A model generated the notes under the pieces. That model did not search any database and was not told the origin of the DNA. It was given only the letters and a program-made list of their open reading frames with translations. The translations under genes were made by a program, and so were the position numbers. From Lunularia cruciata (Eukaryota > Streptophyta > Marchantiopsida > Lunulariales > Lunulariaceae), in the NCBI GenBank assembly GCA_948567375.1, contig OX419756.1, forward strand, positions 33,618,333-33,682,332: a DNA stretch of 64,000 bases, written 5' to 3'. Positions within the stretch are counted from its first letter, which is position 1. Each line of letters opens with the position of its first letter. Of the stretch, positions 54,931 through 64,000 are shown in pieces.

Positions 54931-55793
54931 TCTTTGTTCTTCTCTCTTTTGGAATATATCAACTGCCTACTTGTGGAGCTTATGGATTTGAGGTTATGTG
55001 TAGGCTTGCCACTAATAGTTTGAGCCTTCTTGTTTGCCCAATCATCAAAACCTTCTACCCTATTTCTATTCTTCCTTCTACCAATTAGGGAATAACAAGT
55101 AACCTAACATGCCATCACAATATGCACCCTTTATCTATTGGTCATCATTTCTTACATAACTAAAGAGAAATACATAACACATCTACAAGGAAAGAACCTA
55201 AGCTGAATATCTGTACACCAATCCAAGCCAATTGGGCATACAATCAAGCATGGAGAGGATTAAAACACAATAAACTTAGTAAAAAACTCCATGATTTTGG
55301 TAGAAATGTGCTTAAGAGCCTCATTGCTCTATCCAAGAGCTACTTTCTATTTTTACTCCAAGTTTGCATCCATTTTTCACTCCAAGTAGAGAAATTCTAT
55401 GCCTTTTGATAAGAAAAATTATGTGACACTCATGTGAGGATAACTTTTTCTCTCTAAGCTTAATTTAAATTTTCTAAAACTTAATGGAAACCCTATAAGA
55501 TAATATTTCCAATGATATAAAACAATTCTCAATCTGATTACTATAGCTCTCTTGACAAGGTCTCAAACTTGGCCAAATTTGTATAGTTCTAACCTTCATT
55601 TTGATACCCTATGTGAGGTTCAAGTCTTGATCCCTATATATTTGTTGGCTAAAGTTTGGCTCAATGATTCATGTAAAATAGTAGGAAATACTTCAAAAAA
55701 CTATGATCATTTCACTTTTGATTTCAAATTGGAAATTTGAAATCAATTGTAGTTGGATATAGAATTGCTCTACTTTGAAATAATATTATTGAT
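54931..55793. other. No recognisable feature
   Basis: AT-rich DNA with no frame, repeat or motif I could assign. Its last ~90 bp are duplicated with the start of the B2 LTR (see 55794-56287). Confidence 0.45.
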
Positions 55794-56287
55794 AAAAAGG
55801 GTTTATTTTACTAAGTCTCACTATCTGTAAACCTTAAGTCAACCAAATGCTTTTTTTTATAGTGACTAGTTGTGCTCTTCTCTAACTGTGACAACCCGGC
55901 AAATATCACTTTTGCGGTAATCAGGTAAGTAAAGTTTGTTCCCGTATAGATACGAGTCAGAAATGTCCAAATACAAAGTCAAAGTACAAATTTAGTTCTT
56001 CTTGAGTTCTTCTTTAGTCTCTCAAGTAGAAACCACACCTAAAAAGGGTTTATTGTACTAAGTCTCACTATCTGTAAACCTTAAGTCAACCAAATACTTT
56101 TTTTTATAGTGACTAGTTGTGCTCCTCTCTACCTGTGATAACCTAGCAAATATCACTTTTGCGGTAATCGGGTAAGTAAAGTTTGTTCCCGTAGAGATAT
56201 GAGTCAGAAATGTCCAAATACAAAGTCAAAGTAACAATTTAGTTCTTCTTGAGTTCTTCTTTAGTCTCTCAGGTAGAAACCACACCT
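55794..56287. repeat. 247-bp tandem duplication across flank and LTR end
   Basis: 55794-56040 and 56041-56287 are near-identical. Each has ~93 bp of flanking DNA (aaaaagggtttatt…) followed by the first ~154 bp of the B LTR (tgtgacaacccggc…; in unit 2 tgtgataacctagc…). The duplication therefore arose after B2 inserted. Confidence 0.92.
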
Positions 56288-59214
56288 AGAAGAGAGTAAC
56301 AAGCACTGATTCGCAGTCTTGTCACAAATTAACACTTCTTAATCACAACTCCAACAAATCTTTCCAAACAATCTTGATTGTGATGATTCAGGCTCTCCCA
56401 AAAATGGCACTTCACTGCAAAACGACTTTGCCTCAGAATTGTGTTCCACCCCTCCATTGAAGGCACAACTTCCTTGATCAAAATTGTTTCACATCAACCT
56501 TGCATTGCACTCACAAATGCAAAATACTACCAACACTACAATTCCTCTCATATCTGTCAAGGCATTGCTTCAATTGCACTTCACTCAGGATCAAACACAC
56601 AGAATGAAGATCAAGGCTGCGGAATCCAACATCCAACAAGCACACTGACTTGCACTTTGAATTTCTCCAAACACTCACAAACACAATTACAAAGTTGATA
56701 CTTAGAATCAAGCTCAAGCAACAAGCATTGCTTCACAGCACTTTGCTTTATCTATTCTCGGAAATTATGAGCACTAAACAACAATTCCTTGCAAATGCCA
56801 CTCTTAAATAGTGAAGCAATCGACAATTCTGACAACTATACCGTTCTACAATAACTCTTCTAACCTACAGATCCAAAATGACAATGCACCTTTTCATATC
56901 TACCCCTTCATATCTCAAAACTGTTACTAATCCGATCCGATGTCTACTTTATCATCAGCTTCCAAACCCAAACCCGAAGTAAATTTACTTCCTACTACTC
57001 TGTCTTTGGGTTTCACAACTTCTAATTTTTCTACCAGATCTAGCAATTCTCTTTCCTGATCTGAAATTACACTAGTGGGTAACTTGTCTAACTCCTTATC
57101 TCCCGACCCACTCTTCTCCAATGTCCCCGATGGTAACTCCGAAGACATCTGTACTCCTACTTCATCTACTTCGGGTTTTGCTCTAACGTCTTTCCAAAGT
57201 TTATCTATCTCCAACTTTACTAAGTCTAATCTAATCGCGATATTATCTTCTACCTCTAATATCTTCCTATCTACACAAGTCCTGAGACTTATCAGCAGCG
57301 CATTCAAATCTATATCTTTCACCTGTCTTTGCCTCGTCTCCTGCACCAACAATTTCAACTTGTGCAGCCTCGTTTCTTCAATTCAAATGCTGGCCTCTGT
57401 ACTTAACATCGCATTCATCCTGAGGACAATCTCCTTCAATGGCTCCAATCGCATTTTTCTTTCTTGCTCTCAATCTGCAAGCCAATCCTCCCTGTACATT
57501 GCCAACTCTGCTTTGAACTCGGCTTTCACCGTTTCCTTTCCTTCTCCTTCTGTACAACCTTCTCTTCCTGATTACAAAGTAACTCTCGTAACCTTTCTTC
57601 TTCCCTATATTGTGCTACTAACTCCCTTTGCCAGAGTTGCTTCTTCTCTTCTACACTCTCCATGACTCTATCAAGCTCTTGTTCCTTTGTTGCTACCCTT
57701 GCCATAGCATGGATAAGTTCTACCCTTGAATCAACAAACTGCTACTTCAAAATCTCATACTTTGCTACTTGTCTTTCCCTCGCTATGTCACTCTTCTTAA
57801 CAAGCTCCTCTCAATATCTCACTTCTCTCTTCAAGTCTTCAATAACATGAGTCTTCACTACTACCTCCGCTCACAGTACTTCACTTTCCTCCTCACTTTG
57901 GGTTATGATTTTCTTCAACTCCGAGTTCTCTTCTTCTAATTTTGCTAAGACCTGCAAAACAATCTTCACTTCTAGACAAGTTGACTGCATTTCCTTCTTC
58001 TTGTGCTCCAATTTCACCAATAGTGGACACACAATTTCCCGCAGGTACTCTACTCCATTACTCACTACTACCTCCTCTTGCGTAGCAATCTCCCTTCTCA
58101 CTTCTTGTTCGCATGATGCTTGCCTTTCTTTCTGCAGTCTTTGTATCGGAACTAACGCCTTGCTTCCCAAGCTTTCATTCATTTCTTCTTTTACTTTACT
58201 CGGACCTGCCTCACACTTCACCTTGCATCTTGAGCGGACTCCCCTCTAAATCACAAACTTCTTCTCTTCGGCCTCAGGTATTTCATCCTCCAACTTTGTG
58301 TTGTCCTCGGCCTTGATCTCCGCCTACACTTCTTCCTCCTCTACAGTAGCTGGCACTGGCATCATTTCTCCACCTTCATTGCTGTCGCTACTTGTATCTC
58401 CACTTTGTTGCGTTAGCTCGGGTTCCTCCTCGGGTATGGCCTCACTTCCGAGTCTTCAGACTTGCACCCGGCTTCACAAGTGCACACATCGAGACACTTG
58501 CTCTTGATGATCTCAGTCATGAAACCTGGAAAACTAACATTCTAGTTCTATGCCAAGAATGTAATCCAAAGTCGGCTCAAGACTTTGATTCTTGCAATTA
58601 CATCTAACCTCCAAATCGCATGATTCCTCATTGCAAATTTGGAGTTCTTCTTTCCTCCTCCCATCTCTCTTGCTTTCTCACTATCTCTTGGTTTCACTCT
58701 CGCGACTCTCTGTTACACACTAGCGCGTCTTCAACTCTATTTCCCTTCCCACAATCACTGCAGGACAACTTCTGAACAGCAAAGGGAAATTGCTCGACAT
58801 TGCTTTGTTGCGAGCTCAATTTTTATAGAGTTGCGCTTTCTTTGTCTCTCTTCAATTCAAGTTTCTACCAAGAAATCACACCTCCTACATGCACCTATCA
58901 TTGTCAATCGTACTTTGTACGTATGGGCCGCCAGTTTTGAACGGTCCCTTCTTGAATTTCTCGCCCCGACAAAAAGTTCTTAGACTGACTTTGCCTCGGG
59001 TTGAGCTCCCCCCGATACAAAGACTCCTTACTTTGGGTTGTATGCTGACAGGGCATTTCCAAGTACTTCACCTTATGACCCAAAGTCACTTTACTTTAGT
59101 TTTCATCCCAAAGACTCTTTTCTTTGCCTTCTTTGGCCATACAGGCGCAATCCAACTTCTCTATACACTTCTTCTTCTCTATTTTGAAAAAAAACTAAAA
59201 ATGTGGGCACCACA
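55887..59214 (-). repeat. B2 3' LTR (giant)
   Basis: Starts TGTGGTGCCCACA on the minus strand at 59214, directly after the polypurine tract, and ends TTGTCACA at 55887 (or 56134 in the duplicated unit). The LTR-ORF within it has lost several hundred bp near 58480. TATA-like box at 56804-56810. Confidence 0.9.
56927..58664 (-). pseudogene. LTR-ORF, B2 copy, internally deleted
   Basis: Probable start ATG 58664 (MGGGKKNSKFAMRNHAIW), in frame with VIARIKVLSRLWITFLA as in the solo copy. A deletion near 58480 removes the KVESYKDP…HFYLGLNLL domain. The acidic middle, coiled coil (LAKLEEENSELKKI) and tail (DDKVDIGSD, stop at 56927) remain, with stops and shifts near 57870 and 57400. It shows the likely N-terminus of the family. 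Confidence 0.78.
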
Positions 59215-59226
59215 TACCCCTCTCTC
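59215..59226 (-). promoter_or_regulatory. B2 polypurine tract
   Basis: GAGAGAGGGGTA on the minus strand, immediately upstream of the LTR start TGTGG at 59214. It is the expected plus-strand primer and fixes the outer LTR border independently of the solo copy. Confidence 0.85.
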
Positions 59227-59287
59227 AAATGTGAGCATCCCCGCAAACAAAGACCTCTGGTGTCTTAGAGACTTCCGAGTTTATGGT

Positions 59288-61551
59288 CTAATATCTCCAA
59301 ACTTTCCACCCGTTTACTTGAGTGGCAAAAGGATTACCTTCCAAGTCTACAAGCTGCATGGACCCATTTCATAAAGATGAAGAACTCGATAGGGACCCAT
59401 CCATCTCAAATGCAACTTGCCTGGAAAAAATATTTGGCAATTGTCATATAACAAAACCAAATCTCCTTCACGTACAACCACAGGCTTGATTCGCTTATCG
59501 TGCGTGACCTTCCTTTGTGCTTGTACTTCTTTTGTGGTTTGCATTGCATTGTCTCTTTTCTCTTCTAACCACATCAGTTGATGAATCCAAAGTTTTTGAC
59601 TTTCTTCCTCCGACAGTCGTTTTTTGCAAAGAACACCATATGTTGGTACTTCAAATTCAACTGGCAATATGGGATGCAAGCCATATGTCAAGAAGTATGG
59701 AGTTTTTTTGGTTGTAATCTTTTCTGTCATTCGATATGCCCACAATGCGGCTGGTAATTTTGTATCCCAATCATAGGTATAATTGACAATCACCTTATTC
59801 AAAATTTTGCAAAGTAACCCATTTGCCTTTTCCATTAAGCCATTTGCTTTTGGGTTATAAGGAGTAGTCTTCCGATGTTTAATCTGAAAGTAGGTTAATG
59901 CCTCCATTACATAGTTCAAAAAGTGTGTTCCTTGGTCACTGACCAATTCCAGAGGACACCCATATCGGGAGATGATGTTTTGAAAGGAAAATTCTGCCAC
60001 AATTTCAACATCATCTCTGCGAGTTGCTTCAGCTTCGACCATCTTGGTAGCATAATCAGTGCAAACCAAAATGTATCGCTTTCTTGTGACTTGGGTCACT
60101 GGTTGAATGGGACCCACAAAATTGATCTCCCATTTCTCAAATGGGACCAAAGGCAAAATTGGTCTCAAAGTCCATTGAGAAGCAGCCGTCGGCTTCCCCG
60201 TTCTTTGACAAGCATCACAGCTTCGGATATGAGCATGCACATCTTTGTACATTGTAGGCCACCAATACCTTGCCGAAAGAATTTTCTTTATAGTATTCTT
60301 CAGAGCATAGTGTCCTCCCAATGCTTTGGAGTGTAAAGATTCGATCACTCCTCCCACTTCGTATGACTCCAAGCATCGCCAAAGTACTTCGTCTTCGCCC
60401 ATCTTAAATAAAATGTTGTGCTTAAGCTGGTACGGCCCCATTTTCCTGAGGAAGACTGCCCTCTGCTCCGGGTCCATCCCTTCAGGACAATGGAGAGTAT
60501 GCATATAGTGATATTCTGCTGCATACCTTGTACTTCGCATTGCTGATAATTGATACAACTCTTTGTCAGGGAACTGATCGTCAATTTCCCACTCTTGGTC
60601 TTGAGTTTCTAACCTGGACAAGAAGTCCGCATTTGAATGCAAAGCTCCCTTCCTTACTTGTATAGTATATGTGAATTCTTGTAACAACAAGATCAATCTT
60701 GCAATTCGCCCGGATAAATCTGCCTTCTTGACCAAATGTTGCAAGGCGTAATGGTCAACATAGAAGACAAACTCGTATCCCAACAGATAGTGGCAAAATT
60801 TCTTGCAGGCATACACCATTCCGAGTGCTTCTCTTTCAGTCGTCAAATAGTTCTTTTCAGAAACTGAAAGTTGGCGGCTGCCATAATACACCGGGTAGTC
60901 CTTCTTCTTTTTGTCCTTCTGACTTAAGACAACTCTGATGGCCATGGACGAAGTGTCCACATATACATGAAAAAGGACATCCCAATTTGGGGCCCTCATG
61001 ACTGGTGCTTCAACCAACTTCTTCTTCAACACCTGGAAAGCTTCTTCTTGATTTGCTTCCCATAGATAGTCTTTGGATTTCTTCAGAAACTTTGTAAGTG
61101 GTGCAGCAAGCACCGCATTATTTGACACGAAGCGTCTATTGTATCCGACATGTCCCAAGAAGGCTCTCAGCTCCCGGATGTTCTTCAGGGATTCCAAAGC
61201 TGCGATTATCTTAACCTTCTCGACATCAACTTCAATACCTCGGCTTGACACCCGATGCCCCAGAAGAATTCCCTCCTTCATTGCGAAGAAGCATTTCTCC
61301 GAGTGTAATGACAAGCTTGCAAAATGACACCTTTCAAAAGTTTGGCAAAGGTAATCTAAATGTACATCTCTTCGCCCAAACATACAAAAATCATCAATGA
61401 AGACTTCCACAAATTTGCGCAAGAAATCTTTGAAGATTGAATTCATCATCCGCTGGAAAGTAGCGAGGGCATTACACAACCCAAAGGGCATTTGATTGTA
61501 AGCAAAAGTGCCCCCATCGATCGTGAATGTGGTTTTATCCTTGTCCTCTTC
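59288..61551 (-). pseudogene. B2 reverse transcriptase-RNase H-integrase (nearly open)
   Basis: Open for 714 codons (61491-59347) after a stop at 61551-61549. MPFGLCNALATFQ, FIDDFCMFGRRDV and LLGHRVSSRGIEV give the reverse transcriptase. VYVDTSSMAIRVVLSQ and TEREALGMVYACKKF give RNase H. The integrase has the zinc domain (ending CDACQRTG) and core EINFVGPI, LVSDQGTHF and GLMEKANGLL. The first catalytic Asp is Asn (INF in place of IDF), so the integrase should be inactive. A 1-nt shift near 59350 precedes the natural end (EGNPFATQVNGWKVWRY, stop 59290-59288). Confidence 0.9.
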
Positions 61552-62325
61552 TCAAATGGATACTTGATTGTACCCTGAAAATCCATCAAGAAAGCTATAA
61601 CAAGGATGACCCGCTACCTTATCTAAAATTGTATCGTTAAACGGTAAGGGATGATGATCTTTCCTTGTGACTACGTTCAACTTCCAGAAGTCTTGGCACA
61701 CTTGGATCTTCCTTGTTTTCTTCTTTGGGACAATGACAATGGGGGAACCCCATTCATTGCTTAAGACACGGAAAATGATTCCGGCCCCTAAGTACTTGTC
61801 AATTTCATCTTTCACCAAAAGCAAGTACTTCGGGTTCAGGCGGTATTGTTGCTGCCAAACCGGAACTGCACCTTCAACCAGATCAATCCGGTGTTCTCCA
61901 AATTCTCGTGGAATACCCGGCATTTGATCAATAGACCAGGCAAATACATCCTGGAATTCTATCAACAAGGTAGTGTATCCTGCCAACTCCTCCAAAGGGA
62001 CTACCTTCAAAAATTTTAGAATTTTTCCTTCAATCAATAAAACATCTTGATAGTCATCGGGGTTGATGACTCCTTCAACGTGGCTTACTTGGCTTAACCC
62101 GAGGCGAGCTGCCATCAAACCCCCTTCCTCCAAGTCAGGTTCACCCGAGGCGAGGTCATATGGATCTTTGTCTTTGACATCCACCTCGTAGCATTCCAAA
62201 TAGTTAACTTGGACTTTGTTTGAGGATTTGTCTGAGGACAAAGATGATGAGTCTTTGGATTCATCCTCCTCTTCTGACAAACTTGTTTCCCCAAGGTGGG
62301 GAACTTTTGTCCAACTCACAGTCAC
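61552..62325 (-). pseudogene. B2 reverse transcriptase N-terminal part
   Basis: 257 codons, minus strand: an acidic linker, LLIEFQDVFAWSIDQMPGIP, EHRIDLVEGAVPVWQQQYR, EWGSPIVIVPKKK and HPLPFNDTILDKVAGH. It reaches FSGYNQVSI and a stop at 61551. B1 reads Gln there. It overlaps the preceding gag-protease piece by a shift near 62260-62330. Confidence 0.87.
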
Positions 62326-63424
62326 CAGCTTCTGATCTTTGGATGAAATGTCCTTGAATCTTAACTTCTACTGATGCCAATCCACCACAACTTGGGCACT
62401 GTACAATAGATAGTCTTACAATCAATAGAGGGTAACCAGTCTTTGTCACTGGTCTCAATACAATGTACTTCAACTTGAAGGGAACCCCTCCAATGATCAT
62501 GGTTATGTTTGACAGCATGCCCAAAGGCTGTCTCCTGGTTTGGTCTGCAAATTTCAACACTCGGGGTGTTGGCTCAAACATATGATAACCGAGTCGATTT
62601 GCAGTATCTTTGGTCATAACATTCACACTTGACCCCAAATTGATGGGTATCGATGTGATCATACACCTTGCAATCTCCGCATCTACCTCAGGAGATCCCA
62701 AATCTTCTTGTTCAATATGTTAGATAGTAGGCAGGTCCTTCTTTGACATTGACCATACCTTCTTGAGTGCCGAATTTAGTTGCTTCTTGTACAGCGTGTT
62801 ATCTTCCCACAATTGCTTGAATGAAATGTTGGTATTTGTGGCTGCCAGATCTATGACAATATTGTATTGGGATACTCCTCCCAATTTGACCGTCTTTGCC
62901 TTTGGCTTTGGGTTCAAAGTCTCTCTATGTTCCATCTTGACTATAGGTCGCTTCAAAATGGTGATGGGATTGCTAGTGGACGTAACCCGAGGTTCTTTGG
63001 GTTGGCCCACCTTGACTTGGATCAGACCCTTTACTTCAAATTGGATGTCCACCGGAAAAACTAGAGACTTTGTCTTTGTCTCCTCCTCCAAACTCAGTTC
63101 TTGAGTCTTGAGTAGTCCCTCTTTTAGTTCTTTCTGCAAAGATTTAGCTTTGGCTTTTGTGAGGATCTTTTCCTCCCTGGCAGAAAGAATTGCCTTTGGG
63201 CGCAGTCTCTTCACCTTTTTGGAAGACGACGAGGTCGTACTCAACTCTTTAGGATCACGCTTCTTCTTACTGGAGCGTGTCTCAACCTTCAAAATTTCAA
63301 GGTCCAGCCATTCTCCTTCCGAGGCCAGACTCCCTTCTTGGGGTCTCTCCTCCTTAAGCGTGATACAATTTACATTTGTATCCCACTTTGCCTGAATAGT
63401 TGCATGCTCAGCGGAGGTCTGTAT
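62261..63424 (-). pseudogene. B2 gag C-terminal linker and protease
   Basis: Minus strand: a Lys/Glu-rich linker matching B1 (TNVNCITL, GEWLDLEILKVETRSS, LRPKAILSAREEKI), a stop near 62718, then the protease MITSIPINLGSSVNVMTKD and RRQPLGMLSNITMIIGG. The protease Asp is Asn (INLGSS), so it should be inactive. The zinc knuckles and capsid lie beyond the A LTR that cuts the element at 63424. Confidence 0.85.
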
Positions 63425-64000
63425 TGTAACACCCATTTGTGCATGTGTGTGGTATTGTGATATTTAGCTTGGTATTACAAGTACTTAAGAGATATTATTT
63501 ATAGAGAGATAACGGATAGTTCTATATTAGTCATAGTTACCTAAAGTTAGTTATAGCTAAGATAGAGGGGACCTTATTTTAGAGGATGTAGAAAAGATGA
63601 GCACCAATATTCTGGATTTTAGTGTGTTGACTTGGTATTATTCCTAGGTGTTTGGCTTTGAGGAAAGAGTTGAGAACTCTTGGGCCCGCAAACCTTTTTG
63701 TTTTGGATTCTTCTTTAGTCCAAGGATAGCCCATGTGAAGGAATCCTTGACTTAGTGGTTGGGTCAAGATAAGACCACATGCTTAGGGGAATATGCCCAT
63801 GTGAATGGATATTCCTTTTTACTTTTTGACTTTACTTGACTTTTAGTCTAGTAACTTGAGTTACTACGGTAATTAGTAACTTTGGTACGTAACTATTTCA
63901 CAAGTATATAAACAAGGGGTGAGGAGGTACTCATCATCCTTTCATTTGCAACTATCTCTCTCTCATTGAGTTCTCTATTGAGCAATGTCTTGAGTCTTGG
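63425..64000 (+). mobile_element. Family A LTR, cut by the window end
   Basis: TGTAACACCC at 63425 followed by 576 bp of family A LTR (TATA at 63905-63912), inserted in B2 gag. Whether a full element or solo LTR follows cannot be seen. Confidence 0.92.

Larger units (their letters stand above)
55887..63424 (-). mobile_element. Element B2: Ty3/gypsy with giant 3' LTR, 5' part missing
   Basis: Minus-strand order from 63424: end of gag, protease, reverse transcriptase, RNase H, integrase, polypurine tract, 3' LTR. The 5' part (LTR, primer site, most of gag) is cut off by a family A LTR at 63425 and lies outside the window if it exists. B2 supplies the integrase and LTR border that B1 lacks. Confidence 0.9.

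Overview
The window is plant nuclear DNA made almost entirely of nested and decayed retrotransposons. I found no host gene that I could defend, and no rRNA, functional tRNA, CRISPR array or bacterial-style operon. The evidence for a plant is the Ty3/gypsy polyproteins, a primer-binding site complementary to plant tRNA-Asp, a chromodomain-bearing chromovirus, an L1-like LINE and Ty1/copia relics. The density and depth of nesting suggest a large genome such as a gymnosperm, but the species cannot be fixed from this sequence.

I use working names. Family A is a Ty3/gypsy element with a ~690-bp LTR (TGTAAC...CTCACA). Family B is a Ty3/gypsy element with a giant LTR (about 3.3-3.7 kb) that carries its own ~770-codon reading frame. 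Family C is an old gypsy element with a PHD-like finger after the integrase. Family D is an old chromovirus. LINE1-3 belong to one non-LTR family.

Layout: 1-3620 unrecognised AT-rich DNA; 3621-4310 an A LTR; 5435-11929 decayed element D (minus strand), split by a complete solo B LTR (6712-10413) flanked by a perfect 5-bp duplication; 11930-16849 the 5' half of element C with an A LTR inside it; 16850-22064 part of element A2 (minus), split by LINE1; 22065-49670 element B1 (minus) with both giant LTRs. B1 contains the nearly full-length element A1 (25186-41621), which contains a head-to-tail LINE pair (30797-39449). B1 also carries a 69-bp LINE fragment. After B1 come the 3' end of C (49671-51147), an A 3' end with LTR (51285-52026), a stretch of very old gypsy and copia debris (53061-54930), element B2 (55887-63424, minus) and a further A LTR cut by the window edge.

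The observations most worth following are these. (1) The B LTR reading frame lies in U3, upstream of a conserved TATA box, and its coding potential can be followed in four copies; its product has a conserved unknown N-terminal region, an acidic middle and a long coiled coil. (2) The LINE 5' UTR is an array of about eight ~180-bp monomers. (3) LINE ORF1 and ORF2 lie in one frame separated by a single TAG followed by CAA. (4) The LINE makes only 4-5-bp target duplications and has a heptamer tail. (5) Family A carries a small zinc-knuckle ORF ahead of gag. Most retroelement genes here contain stops or frameshifts; the LINE2 ORF2 is open over its whole length.
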